A DNA stretch of 64,000 nucleotides from Coffea arabica (lineage: Eukaryota; Streptophyta; Magnoliopsida; Gentianales; Rubiaceae). Below are positions 50,878 to 63,531 of this stretch, in pieces. The DNA is taken from positions 50,973,001 through 51,037,000 of the forward strand of contig NC_092316.1 of the NCBI RefSeq assembly GCF_036785885.1, written 5' to 3'. The notes under the pieces are model-generated. The model saw nothing but the letters and a program-made list of their open reading frames with translations, did not search any database and was not told where the DNA came from. Made by a program: the position numbers and the translations under genes. The stretch's first letter is position 1. Each line of letters opens with the position of its first letter.

Positions 50878-52089
50878 TATTGCTTGATTTGTTATTTGGT
50901 CTTCCGTATAATTGACCACAAATCTCTAGCCATCAATACTACCAATTGACTACTTTCCCCTGCTATCACTAATTGGCTAAATCTAAGGAGTCGTTTGGTG
51001 AAAATTCACCAACTACAATCACTGTGATTTTAATTTACTAGTTAATAGTAATGGACTGTTGTTATGGTTCAGGTATGGGTTTTCCTTCTTCTTCTTTTTT
51101 CCCCTTTTCCTCACTCTTTTTCTTCTATTTTTTAGCCACTCTCTGTTTCTTCTAGTACTTTTTATTTTTTATTTTTAATTAAAATATGAGATACATGGAT
51201 AACTAAATATTACTGAAAAATAGTTAATAACAAAACCTATAGAGTGGACTCAATATATATTAACTCACTCCGATTGACCTTAACCAAACTATAAGTATCA
51301 CTATCATTAACTTTCAAACTAATTCCTCAGTGTGAAATCCACTTACCAAACACTGCCTAAGTTTATGCTGTTTAAATTGCTATATATAATTAGTTCTATA
51401 GTAATTATGGATCTTATAGAGGAAGTTTTTTAAGTTGATGTGGTCAATCAGTAAACTACAATTTTAAGTGCTTGTATTAAGGCCCTGTTTAATAATTCAA
51501 TTCAGCACTTAAACTTAAGGGATTCAGATCTTAATATATTCAGACGGTTTGATAACTAAAAATTGAAATTTGAATTAATTAAGTGACACTGAATTTTTTA
51601 GGTAAAACTTATTCCCAAAAGTAAGTAAAAAATTATTTACTTATCACTGAATGTAATATGCACTTAAATATATTATATTTAATATTTAACAATTCAATAA
51701 CTTAATATATTCAGACTTCAGATTTCAGATTCCAAATTTCAAATTTCAGTTTTCAGATTTCAGTTTTATTAAACACACCCTTATAACTTAAGTGCATCAA
51801 AGTTATACTTTCAAGAAGATGCAATGCAGTTACTATGATGTACTGGTAGAGTAACAAGTCTAAACTCTAAACATATTTCCAAAATAGTAAAATGTGGAAA
51901 GAAAAGCAACCGCTTTCCGTTAGCTACATATACAGCTACATCTTTGACTAGGAACTAAACCCTTTTTCCTTAATTCGATTTCTGCCAAGGAAATATTCTC
52001 ATCCTATGCAAACACAAAGTGGGAAAACTTGATTCATCTATACCGCAATGTTCGTTCAAGGTAGCTTCAATTCGTTGACTAGATTCAAG
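50878..52089. repeat. Intergenic region with two candidate MITEs
   Basis: At 50990-51358, GTCGTTTGGTGAAAATTCACC and the complement-side AGTGTTTGGTAAGTGGATT look like inverted ends with CTAAG beside both. At 51481-51785, AAGGCCCTGTTTAATAA pairs with the complement of TTATTAAACACACCCTT. Neither has a convincing 8-9 bp duplication, so both are tentative hAT- or PIF-like remnants. Confidence 0.4.
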
Positions 52090-52101
52090 TATGCCTTTCT
52101 A

Positions 52102-53365
52102 GCAAAGCGATAATTTTCTTGCCAGAGCAATTTTTATCCAAATACCAATATTACCCTCAATTGGTCAATCTCATATATTCCAATTAATTTTGATGGAACT
52201 CATTATCCACTAATTACCTTTTATCTTCCTCTATCTCATTAAACCAGTGATAGTTTTAGCTCTCTCTCTCACTTCCCCTCCTAATACTCCTTCCCTTCTC
52301 TTTGCATCTTTTTTATTTTACAATTTCTTTTCATTTTTTTTGAGAACTTTGCAGAATGTGATTCAAAAAAATTTTTTTTTTTTTTTGCAACCAGTACATT
52401 ATTATAGATTTTTATCAATTTGTTTCCATCTCCTTCAAGGTTCTAAGTGCTTTTTATTATAAGTGCTTTACCTGTTCTTGGGGGGTTTCATCATTTTTAG
52501 TTGAACCTTAAACCTTCATGGTGCAATGGCTACTTTAGTGAACAAAATCATATTTGTTGGCAAGAGAAAAGGGGGTAATTAAGCCATATCAAATCCTCCA
52601 TACCAAGAGTTTTTGTTTTTTTTTTGCATATTATAAAATTAGAACCTCGATGTCTAATTTTTTTAAATTCTTATGTTTTATTAAAAACTCTGGGAAAACT
52701 GTGTGATTAATATTGTGATGTCATTGGAACTCAATCCTATGGTATACCTCACAGGGTTTATTTCTTTGAATTTTCTTGTTTATTGTGCCCATGTACAGTT
52801 AATCTCCTTACGCACTTTACAATCTTTTCCCCTTTTTACTGTATTATATAAATCTTGACTTCAACATATGTCCATATTTTCTAATAACTAGATTAAAGCA
52901 ATTTAAAATTGCATTACTTTCTATATCCGAAGGAAAAGTGTGTCTACAATTTTTTGATTATTTTCACTTTAGATTGTTAGTTATTTGTGTTAAATCATGT
53001 TGTATTTGTGAAAAATAACTTTTAAGTACAACTTTGAAAAGAAAAAATAAGAGCACTTTAAAGAAAAAAATTACAATATAAGAAAAAACTATGGTAAAAA
53101 ACTCAAAACCAAATTAGTGAGTTATGGAAATAATAAGTAAACAAATTAAAGAAGAAGAAGAAGAAGAAGGCAAACCAGTCAATTAATTAGAAAGATCGAG
53201 AAGAAGAATCAATTAGTTAGAGAGAAGAAAGAGAATACTTAGTGGATAATGAGCCCCAACGAAATTAATGAGAACATATGAAGTTGACCAATTAAGGGTA
53301 ATATTTTGATATTTGGATAAAAATTACTCTGATAAGAAGATTATTGCTTTGGCAGTATGGCCAAC
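52102..53365. mobile_element. Element with ~150-bp inverted ends, probably Mutator-like
   Basis: The left arm (from GCAAAGCGATAATTTTCTTG through ATTACCCTCAATTGGTCAA and ACTCATTATCCACTAA) is the inverted partner of the right arm (about 53215-53365). A 12-bp direct repeat TATGCCTTTCTA flanks it at 52090-52101 and 53366-53377. The right end has about 14 extra terminal bases (complement GTTGGCCATACTGC) that the left lacks, so the left tip seems deleted. The interior is AT-rich and non-coding. Confidence 0.75.
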
Positions 53366-53405
53366 TATGCCTTTCTAATAAAGAGGTTCCTTGCACACAT
53401 AAAAA

Positions 53406-53732
53406 TTGTTGAAATCTATATGTAAGGTTCTTCAAGCAATGCATTTAAAAGGAATTGATACCAAATATATTGTGAAATTCATTCCCAAATATAGGACATT
53501 CAATTAATCTGGATTTGTCAATTAATATGTATATATATTTATATAGTAGATTAAGTGAAATTTAATCCAAATGTGTTAATGGATATTCATTTGAAAGTCC
53601 CTTCTACTAAAACCAGTTGTTGAAATCTTTATATAAGATTCTTGGAGCAATGCAATTAAGAGGAATTGATTTCAAATATATATTTGCGAAATTCATTTCC
53701 AAGTATAGGATATTCAATTAATGTGGATTTGT
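53406..53732. repeat. Direct repeat of ~115 bp with 213-bp period
   Basis: The segment 'ttgttgaaatct.tatgtaaggttctt' near 53406 recurs near 53619. Both continue with 'aggaattgat', 'gaaattcatt.ccaa.tatagga' and 'attcaattaat.tggatttgt'. Confidence 0.75.
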
Positions 53733-55690
53733 TATTGTGAACCCATTTGGTATCATTGGTCAAACGTTTTATCCCTACTTATTTGTAGGGTGTTCAGTTG
53801 AACTCCTTTCTTGAATTCATCTTAATCAGGAGATACCAATCCTTACTTGATACTTCACTTTACTCCAGGAATTACTTTGAACCTTGATAAAGTCTTTCGA
53901 TGTAATTAACATTCCGAGGAACAAACTTGGAATAGCAAAGGAAACTGCTATCAATATATAATCAATTTTTTTTTTCACATAGGAAAGTAGGAAAAAAGAA
54001 AGTGACTTTTTAAGAGGGAGCTAACAATACGAAGTCAACATATCTTTAGCAAAGCCATGAATAGCAACCTATAAAAGTAGGGTGTCTGACGGGTGTCCAT
54101 AGGACATTCATTAAAATATATTTTAAGCGTCATATTTTTGAAAATATAAAATTAATTAGAAAAAGTAAATAAATATAAGGAAGGATGTGCAAGATTAAAT
54201 AGGACAAATATATAAATGAAAAAGATGATAATAGTTGTTCGTTTATATATATATATATATATATATATATGGTAAGTTAATTAAGTAACTATTAGGCTAG
54301 AACACCGGTTAGAAAAACCCAAAAAATTATACCGCAAAAAAAAAAAATGTGGACTTGGAACAAATGTTTTAGATATTGAAATGAAGATTATTTTTAAGAT
54401 AACGTTCATATATTTTAAGCTTGTATAATTAGAATACCTGGTGATGTCTTAGAATCACGTTTAACGGCAATGTATGAAATTAATTTTTTGAAGTGATGTA
54501 AAATTATATTAAAAAAAATTTCACAGGGTTGTCTTACATAGATAATATTTTACCATAAAAATAAACTTCTATAAATGAATTTGTAGTGCTATATTTCAAT
54601 AAAACTCATAAAAAAAATGTGTCACCAAATTAATTACATTTCCTTAGGATCCCACATCACAAGATGATGATACCGTGCGTGTGGCATAATATTGAAGTAG
54701 TTTGGTAAACGCGTCTTTAGTTGGACCAGTGGTAAAAAGCTCGACTTATCTGTATTATGAGGTAAACTGATCAATTACTCTTGCGTCCTTCTGATACCAA
54801 AAAATATATATATATTTCAAAAATTGTAGATAATTCAGTTGCAAAAAAAAAAAAAGTACTTCGCCCATTTTTGAAATTGATTTTCTCTATGTGAATAACA
54901 TTAAAAATTTGCACATAAATGCGTAACAATATTGATGAAGATGTACATTACTTTCCTCCAAAAAAAAAAAAAATCGTAGAATACGGAGCAAAGTCTTGGA
55001 GCTTAAATATACTCGAGCCCACATAGCAAAAAGAGTGGAACCAAACCAATGATTATGTGCCTATTAGCTAATTATAATGAGAATTAGCCAATTATTAGTA
55101 CAAGGAAAATACGAAGATGATAAACACCGAACTCTCAACTACTAATTTTTTAAATTTATAATTATTCTATAATAATTATCCCATATTCTATAATAATTAT
55201 CCCATCTTTTTATCACTATCTATTTTTTCAGTATTTCCACCTCCGAAGATACATTTCCTGATTTTTAAAAATTTCAAAGGATATAAATAACGTTGAAAGG
55301 AGTTTTGTATACAGCTCTAAATTCAACAACAAATTCAGCTATAATCTAAAAATGTCTTTGGACAAATATACCCTCCAATTCGCATGCTCCATGGCTCACA
55401 TCTCCCCTTCGGAAGGAAAAAGGGTATAACAGTCCAAGAATGCCAAAAGATACCCAAAATTCGCCAAGTATTTCCAGCATGCATCCACCTCGTGGAGGGG
55501 CAAAATGGTAATCACAACCTGATGACGGCATCGACAAAATGTGACCAATTAACCAACCAACAAAACTACTTGTTACAAATAACATCTTGAATTCCATTGA
55601 GCTTCCTTTACTTGATCGAACAGCCCAAAATTCAGTTATTTCAACACGTCTCACGACAGTTATGGCTATGTTGTTATATTCTTCTTAACG
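53733..55690. other. Intergenic region upstream of the kinase gene
   Basis: A (TA)n tract lies at about 54244-54270. A tRNA-like stretch at about 54705-54830 (TTGGACCAGTGGTAAAAAGC, then a weak B-box region) may be an eroded SINE. A 20-bp tandem pair ('ttctataataattatccca') is at about 55166-55207. No gene was recognised. Confidence 0.5.
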
Positions 55691-55695
55691 TAGCC

Positions 55696-55702
55696 TATAA
55701 AT
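55696..55702 (+). promoter_or_regulatory. Probable TATA box of the kinase gene
   Basis: TATAAAT within GCCTATAAATTCTC, 161 bp upstream of the start codon. This would place the transcript start near 55730 and the short upstream frames inside the leader. Confidence 0.6.
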
Positions 55703-55750
55703 TCTCTGCCACCATTTCTCAGATTTTGCCTAGTCTCTTCTTCATCTTCT

Positions 55751-55858
55751 ATGTTCTTATCCTATAATTTTACACTGAAAAGATGAAGAAAAGCAGCAAT
55801 GGCCAAAATCAAGAAATTGATGCATTTTTATCTGTATCAATTTTGTAAGAGTATTTGA
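55751..55858 (+). promoter_or_regulatory. Cluster of three short upstream ORFs in the kinase leader
   Basis: Three ATG-initiated frames precede the kinase start at 55863. uORF1 is 55751-55786 (11 residues). uORF2 is 55783-55848 (21 residues, MKKSSNGQNQEIDAFL...); its ATG overlaps the uORF1 stop as ATGA. uORF3 is 55820-55858 (12 residues) and ends four bases before the main ATG. If transcription starts near 55730, they would lower or condition translation of the kinase. The frames are seen directly. Their regulatory role is inferred. Confidence 0.5.
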
Positions 55859-55862
55859 CAAC

Positions 55863-58800
55863 ATGGGCAACTGCTTTGTTAGGCCAAAACTTAAGAAAGT
55901 TGAACATGTTATGAATCCTTACGCTTCTAATTCCAAACTTATGCAACCTCCCAACAACGTTGTCCTTCCCCCTAGAGGATTCTCTGCCCCAGGTAACTTA
56001 TTTTATTTGAATTCATTTTTTGTTTCTAAATTTTTCCTAATGATTGCATGCATGCAATTACTGGCTGGCGTTATTTTGTATCAATTCCTACCTGAGAATT
56101 TGGGTTCTTAATTATGGATTGAAAGTTGATAATAGGTGTATTTTCATCGATCAACCCTTAAAATGTTCATTGTATGGCTAGTGTTTACATCGTTTTCCCC
56201 GTATCGAAATTCATCTGAATTCTAAAGTTGGAGATGAAGCAATTTCTTGGGTTTTTGGCAGTATTTCTTTGGTTGGGCCATGTTGAAGAAGGCTTTACTC
56301 AGTATGCTTTTGCACGCCACAAACAATGTAGCATTGGTTTTTATGTCTCTGTGTACCATGATTGATGATCAAGTTGTTAAAGCTTACTTTTGGAATTTTC
56401 TTGCTATTGATCTGTATTCGTAAATTGATTCCTTTCTTTCAAGCTTTTTTTTTTTTTTTGTGTGAGATGTTTATTTCAAGGAATCAATTTAACTTCTATT
56501 GAATGACTTTAAATAGGACTGTTTTTTCAAAACACTTCCAAGCAAGAGTTGTTTAGAATTCTCAATGCAGAGTGAAGGAGTTTGATTTCTTCTATAAAGA
56601 GTATAATTAGGCAATTATATGCTTCGAATAGTACACATAAGATTGATACATTCTGGTAAAAATGGAGTTTTCTGCAGTTGTTTGAGATGACTTCTTGTTA
56701 GATTGTGATATAAATTTGGAGTATGTTTCAAAATTAACGCAAACGTCCTTAATTAGCAGCATTAATTTGAAAGGATTACCAGGATGACCACCTCTTTGGT
56801 GTGCCAATATGGTTTTGCTAGGACGATCTAAGGTTTATGAAGAGCTTAAGGCATCATCATAAAACTCCTTTAGGGACCAGTATCATGATGAAAAACTTTG
56901 AGATTTTTGCAATTTACCCTTCTTAAAGACACCATCGGTTTGAACCTTGATGAACTCTGTCTTCATTTTCTTCGTTTCGTATTCAAGGAGTACAAGTGAA
57001 TTCCTAGCAGTTATCAACTCTTCAATGAAATTGGTAAACTTAAACTATCCGATTCTAATTAGTGAAACAAGATCTTGAGGCAAAGAGTTACTAAATAGAT
57101 TCAAAGTGAATTCTAAAAGATACTTTCATCTCGATGCCAGTTTAGCTGAGCGGCTTGGATGAAAATTGTTGTCTTATAAGTGCCATTTCCTAGATTTCAG
57201 TTCTTACTTATGTAGCCACAAGCAAGGAGAAATAAACCATAACAGAAAACTAGGTAAATAACTTTAGCTAGCTAGTACACCTCCCACCAATGTACGAAGA
57301 AGTGGTGGAAAGATTGGTATTGGTGGAAAAATAGTTTATTCATGGAACTACTACATTGCCCTTGACGACAACTAAAGTTATGCATTTCTTCCTTTTCCTC
57401 TTTTTCCTCAAAAACTTGTTGTAATGTGTATGCAATTGTATTTTGCGAAGTTCAAGAAGAATTATGAGTAAATGTTTCACACTTTGAGTAGCATTTTATG
57501 GACTGACTCTTCAAATTGCTTATGCTTCCTTCCCTCTTTTGGCATATGCTACAGCTTAATTTTTAAGAACTTTGTCCTGATACGGATCTCATAGATCGTA
57601 TACCATATAATAATGAAGAATCAAGCCAAAGAATTGCTCAGTTAGAAATTTTGGGATCAACCATTGGACCATGGAGTCGATCTTTACCATGTTTGCATAG
57701 TAATCTTATCTCTTCTGCTTAATTATCATCTTTACCCTTTTTTTTTTGTCTTTTCTTGCTTCAGGTATTGCATTTCCTGACCAACGTAGTCATCCTTTAC
57801 CTATGCCAACTCCAGCAGCGCAAACTTCAACAGATAAGAAGAGAAGTGGAGTTTTACCAAATCCGCCAACTCTAGCACCTCAAACTTCAACAGAGAAGAA
57901 GAGAAGCGTAGTTTTACCAAATCTGCCAACTGAGAGTCAAATTTTGGCATCTCCCGGTCTAAAATCATTTTTGTATACTGAACTTTGTAAGGCCACTCAA
58001 GACTTCTGTCCCGAAAATCTCGTGGGTGAAGGTGGCTTCGGTTGTGTTTACAAAGGATGGCTCGCAGAAGATACCCTTAATGCTGCAACACCTGGTTTAG
58101 GCATGGCTGTTGCAGTAAAGAAGCTTACACCCCAGGGGTTTCAAGGCCACAAGGAGTGGTTGGTACGTATCTTGTACAAATTTCTCCTTTTGAGTTTTTG
58201 ACTGATAACACATAGTTCTCTCCTTCAGCTATGAAGTTTCTTTTCTGTTTCTGTTTCTCACGCTGATGTCTGGTTGAGCAGTCTGAAGTAAATCATCTTG
58301 GCCGACTTCATCACGCTAATCTAGTCAAGCTTATTGGGTTCTGCTTGAAAGGCGAAAACAGGCTACTAGTGTATGAGTACATGCCCAAACATAGCCTGGA
58401 AAATCATTTATTCAAAAGTAAGGAATTTTAGTTTCAAGAAAATTTGCTTGGCTACTATCATATTGTATGCAACACTAAGCACATGTAGAACTATATTTAT
58501 CTTTTCAGGGTTTGCTATGGTACATTCATTTTCAGTCCAGCTAAAAAATCATCTTGATTTGCAGGGTGCAGACAACCTCTCTCGTGGGAAACAAGGGTGA
58601 AGATTGCTGTAGGTGCTGCTCGGGGCCTCTATTTTTTGCATAATTCTGAACCGCCAATCATATATCGTGATTTCAAAGCTTCTAATATTCTATTAGATTC
58701 GGTATGCTAGGTTTTACTTTCCTTCTTTTGGGTGCATATATGTTTCATTTCAGGAAATCAGCCAAAGATTTTGATTAAACATGAGCTGTATTTACTAGAG

Positions 58801-60400
58801 CAAAGTCTTTTCAGTATTTTTTACAATTTCCTGTTGCATCTGTCCACTTACCTGGATAACAATGTCTTACCCCTCAAAAATAACGCTAAAAGAACAGGCT
58901 GGTCAAAATATGCCTAAGATGAGATAGACAGAAACAGGACTATCTGGATGACCTCAAATGGTTGGGACTGATATAGTTGAGACTTAAATCAAGACCCTCT
59001 AACAGCTTTACATTTGTAGGACCTTAAATCTTCGATCAAGTATATTTTTTATTCACCGGCAGTTAAGCTGATAGTGTTTGACAAACTAGTCACAGCTCCT
59101 ATCCATCTATACAGGAATTTAATGCAAAGCTTTCAGATTTTGGCTTGGCAAAACATGGTCCAACAGGAGATCAGACGCATGTTACTACGAGAGTCATGGG
59201 AACTGAAGGTTATGCTGCTCCAGAATATCTTAGAACAGGTTAATCTTCTACCCTTCTGATTACATATATATTTTTTGTGTCCTGCTTCACAAGGAACGCC
59301 TGTAAATTTACCCAAGATGTGGCAAAAGAATTTTGAGCTTGAAACTTGAAAAGTTGCTGTCTTTGTGCTCAGCTGATTGATTACTGTGTATCAAGCGAGC
59401 AGGCCTCTAAGCGAACATTAACTTCTTGTGATATTGAATTTTTGGTTTCACCACTTTGATGATGTATCATTTTCATAGAGCTATAATACTTTTGGTCCAT
59501 TTTTTGTGACTGTTGCCTTATCTCAAGTTTGGCTTTGCTGATACATGTTGCCCATAAAAATCATACTGCGCAGGATTATTTTATGTTTCTTTTGATTTGA
59601 TTATATCACTTGGACCGTTTGGCCCCAATGAACTTCTACTTTCCAGTTTTAAATGTATTGACAAAGTTTGCTAAAATTCTGTGCACATATGGGTTTAGGA
59701 TATAACAGAAGCAAGTAATACACTATGGTCGTTTATTGCATCAGATTGCTCCATCCTGTCAATTGAATTCCACTTTATAGTACCAGTTACTCCTGTCTAG
59801 ATGCAACTTTTGCTGAGAAAATAAGGTTCTGATCCTTCAGTTGGTTCACCTTGTTAGGAATTCTCATGTTGTTACTCTCTTTTTGTTACCTTAACAGGCC
59901 GATTGAATGTCAAATGTGATGTTTACAGCTTTGGAGTGGTACTTTTTGAGCTGCTTACTGGTCGAATTGCTGTTGATTATAGAAGAGCTAAAGAGGAGCA
60001 GAATTTGGTTAAATGGGTAAGGCCTCACCTGCGTGACAAACGTACAATAGCCAGGATCATGGACAGCAGGTTAGAGGGTCAGTATCCCAGGAAAGGAGCT
60101 TATGTTGCTGCTACTATTGCATTATATTGTGTGAATCCGGAGCACAAATATCGGCCGCCTATGGCAGAAGTCTTAGAGTATTTGGAACACCTCCAATCAC
60201 CAAAGTTTCAGAAGTTACCCACTTCGTCAGATTCAATGCAACAAATGCAGTCAAGTTCAATATCCAGATCTCCGCCGCCTGCACTTCACCTTTCACCTCC
60301 AAATTGGTCACCTGTTAATCGATCACCACGTGGATCTTGTAGACCACTTCCTCTAAAATCCCCACACCGCTCTCGATTTTCAACTTTCCTGGAATCATGA
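55863..60400 (+). CDS. Receptor-like cytoplasmic kinase, class VII (PBL-type; six exons, 475 residues)
   Basis: Exons are 55863-55992, 57765-58162, 58282-58417, 58565-58701, 59115-59238 and 59898-60400. All introns are GT-AG and the frame totals 1,428 nt including TGA. The start MGNC offers N-myristoylation (Gly2) and palmitoylation (Cys4), typical of plasma-membrane RLCK-VII proteins. The kinase domain follows: GEGGFG at 131-136, the VAVKK lysine at 162, an acidic residue at 178, catalytic Asp257 in [15 protein letters not shown] at 275-277 and APE at 302-304. The YRD in place of HRD is normal for this class. The family relays signals from receptor kinases in immunity and development. It resembles the APK2/PBL2-PBL3 group ([17 protein letters not shown]). 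The N-terminal linker contains a direct repeat ([17 protein letters not shown] / [17 protein letters not shown], about residues 63-99). All catalytic residues are present, so activity is expected. Confidence 0.96.
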
Positions 60401-60463
60401 CGAACAATTGAATGGAAGCAAATTTTGCTTATGATGTTAATTGTGATCCAAAGTCCAACTGTG

Positions 60464-60469
60464 AATAAA
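60464..60469 (+). promoter_or_regulatory. Possible polyadenylation signal of the kinase gene
   Basis: AATAAA 64 bases after the stop codon. It is close for a plant 3' UTR, so a later signal could be used instead. Confidence 0.4.
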
Positions 60470-61329
60470 GCTCCATGTGGGAAAAATATATGTTTCATCT
60501 TTACAATTTTGATACAGGTAATAGCCTTCTTTGGAAATACAAAGCATAGAAAAGCAAAAAAGATGGAGTTAGAACCTTTTTCCTTAGTTCCTTTGTTTCT
60601 TTTCTATAGTTATTAAAATCAGTATCAGCATCATTTTCCATCCCGTCTCATAGTCTGCAATGGACACAATCTCCTCAATCTTTACATAGAAATGCATGTC
60701 GTCAAGCTTTAAGTGCGTGGACTGGACTGTTTGATTCTATCCACTTGTGGAGATGGTTTTGTACAGTGGTTTAGGCGGAATTTGGCTCTTGTTTCTTTTT
60801 AGACATGGTACTGATCACCAGCATATTGGAAGTCATTATTATGTATGCTACCTTGTATTCAGGGAAAGTAGGAAATGCTAATGATCTCTACTTCTATACA
60901 TCTTTAGTGCTGGGAGAGGGTTACGAGGAGGAGGTGTTCACAGTTTGCAGGTGAATATGTTGATGTAATTGAGGTGACAAACACTTCGCGTTATGAAACA
61001 GCCTATCGATCATTGCAGGGTAAACTACTTCTCGATGATTGCTGAAGTAATGTTCACGACCTGGATTTGACTTATATTTGAACTGGATCTCAGTATGATG
61101 GGAATTGTGCTCTTACCTTGGAAGGGAAGACAAATAAGTTGAACGAAGGAAAAAGTTGAGTTATTTGCCCGTGTATTGTCTGCTTGATTGCTCTTTGCAG
61201 CAGCAAGCTAGATCAAAGCACTGCTATGGTGCTGTGTAAAGTTCAGACCATTGAGAGCCCTTCTCTGTATCCATGAGGAGATGTAACATGCTTTCCCACA
61301 GTTTTGTAATGGCTCTACGAGGAAGTTAC
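60470..61329. other. 3' flank of the kinase gene, nothing recognised
   Basis: Moderately AT-rich DNA. Part may be 3' UTR. No second gene was recognised. Confidence 0.45.
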
Positions 61330-61680
61330 ATCTCAATGTTTTGAAAATCGAACAGGATTGGCCAGTTCAACCAATTAAACCGTGAACCGACCATGCCTCC
61401 AACCCGATTCAATAAAAAATCAAAAAAATTAATTGAACAGATCAATCTCGGTCAAGAACTAGTTGAATCAGTAAAAAAATGATAAAAACTAGGTGGTTCA
61501 ACCTGTTTTTATTAAGTTTTTATTTTTTAAAATAAATATTTTAGTTTTATTCAAAATTTTTAATACTAAAATAAATAAAAAATTATTAAACCTTTGAACT
61601 AGTTGAATCGATCAAACTGCAAATCAAAAAAATTTTCAGTTCACTCTCCGGTCCGAATTTAAAAATATTGAGTTACAAAT
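61330..61680. repeat. Probable decayed dispersed repeat
   Basis: The ends 'gttttgaaaatcgaacaggattggccagttc' and '...cagttcactctccggtccgaattt' enclose phrases such as 'aactagttgaatc' that occur twice (about 61448 and 61598). The style is that of non-coding dispersed plant repeats, but no duplication or clear termini were found. Confidence 0.35.
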
Positions 61681-61689
61681 GGTAAAAAT

Positions 61690-63250
61690 TGCATATATGT
61701 AAAGTAGCTTCTCAAAGAAAGTAAGATTGAGACATTACTCAATCATTCATTAGACCATGGAGATAGGGAACCACATAAGCTTCAGCGAAACTTCCATCTG
61801 TCAACAACTTCGTATGTTAACATTTATTCCACTAGCAACAGGTGGAGCTTAAAAGAAAAACAAACTTTTGATTTGATAATATTCAGCTAATGTGACAAAT
61901 GACTATTGAAAGTAGACTAAAGCACAACAGTAAGGATTAGGGGCAGGAACGGTCATCAGATGGACCGTCCTTGAGTGGTCTCCTCACAAGTGGCAACGAA
62001 ATGTGAGAAATGATCCACGTCAGGAAGCTTGCAGCAGGGACAAAAAAACGACGCTGTTTGATTTAGTGAGAAAGTAAAAAAAAAAAAAAAAAATTAGAAG
62101 AAGTGCTGACCGTAACAGACTCGTTACGAAACGTGAGCATCGAGAATTAGCAAAGTCCAGTGCAAAATGAATCATTGAAAATGAAAAGACCCAATTACAC
62201 TCCCTCTAAAACGAAACAGTTGCCGAAATTCACATCTGCCAAAAAATAGGGCAAGATACGAGAGGAGAAAATAACAGAGAAAAATAGGAGATTGGCAACA
62301 TACGTGCGACATTGCGAAAAGATGTGGAACTGCGGCATTATTGAAGGAAAATCACAGCAAGGAGAAGCAAGAAGTGGTGGCAGAAGAACAAATTTTTTGT
62401 GATTAGGGTTTATTAAAAGAACAAGAAAGGTGAACCCAAGTTACAAAGTAGAAGATCGTGGGATCCGGAGTAGTGATCGAGCACAAAGCAGTCAGGTAAA
62501 ACATGAGAAAGTCTTAGGTGATATAGTAATGTGCGTAGTTTGACAAAAAAGTGGAAGGACTTTACTTGTGGATGTTTTTGGTATACACTATGATGATTGC
62601 ATAGAGGGATGTTACGTGAACACGATTTTGTGTATAGTAATTGATAAGTGCAGCGTCAAAGGAGTATTATGTGTTAGTCTTTGAGTGTCGAAACAGGAGA
62701 GTGGGAAATCTTGCGACACAACTGCTTGAGAAAATGTGTGCATGGTAGGTGGAAAAAATGGGTGTAGGTTGTAATTACTATGTGCTAAGTAGATCATACG
62801 ACGTGTTGAGGGTATCATACACTGCGAAACCAAATAATCAGAAGATCATTCAGTGAAGGACGGTTCACACAGCACGTTGGATGAGTATTATCTTATGTGA
62901 ATAAAAAGTGACATGGAGAAAAAATGTTACGGTGTGTTAAGGTGTAAAACATTAACATAACAAAGTCGAAACATGGTATATGTAATACATAGTATAAGAA
63001 AAAAGACTAGAAAATAACAAAAGCTATGGGCAAAGGACATATTATATTGTATTGTGAAAGTGCTACCTCCTGTATGTGACCCGAGTCCCATTTAAAAAAT
63101 AGGATCATAAAAGATGAAATGGATTGCATGGAATTTGAAGATAGGAGAGTTGGCAATAATATAAATACGTTAGGCAGAATAACAGACTGTTGTGTGTGTC
63201 ATACTTAGCGTGCAAAAAATGTTACAAGTTTCGTTAGTTTATGGGCTACA
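61690..63250. other. Intergenic region, nothing recognised
   Basis: An A17-18 run lies near 62076-62094. A purine-rich stretch at about 62200-62480 looks leader-like and contains a possible donor (CAGTCAGGTAAAAC, about 62489-62502), but no coding exon could be tied to it. Confidence 0.4.
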
Positions 63251-63253
63251 AAA

Positions 63254-63531
63254 CAATGTTGGATAGGTCTTACATGTAGTGGATGACTAGGTACATAACA
63301 GAAATAGAATAGAAATGTTAGTGTGAAATTGGTATGTTATATTTGAGATTTCATTGGTGTATGTGTGTTGTATTAGTTCATGTGCATGAATACAATGTTG
63401 GATAAGTCTTGCATGTTGTGGATTAACAGATACAGAGAAGAAACAAAGTAGAAATGTTAGTGTGAAATTTGTGTGTCGTATTTGAGACTTCATTGATGTA
63501 TACTTATCCAACATTATATTCATTGAGACTT
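63254..63531. repeat. Two-copy tandem repeat, period 139 bp
   Basis: The segment starting 'caatgttggata.gtctt.catgt' at 63254 recurs at 63393. Both copies contain 'gtagaaatgttagtgtgaaatt' and 'tttgaga.ttcattg.tgtat', with a modest number of substitutions. Confidence 0.85.

Noticed and set aside
55346..55654. 102-codon minus-strand frame just upstream of the kinase promoter
   Set aside because: No family resemblance. It faces away from the kinase gene in promoter DNA and is probably chance.
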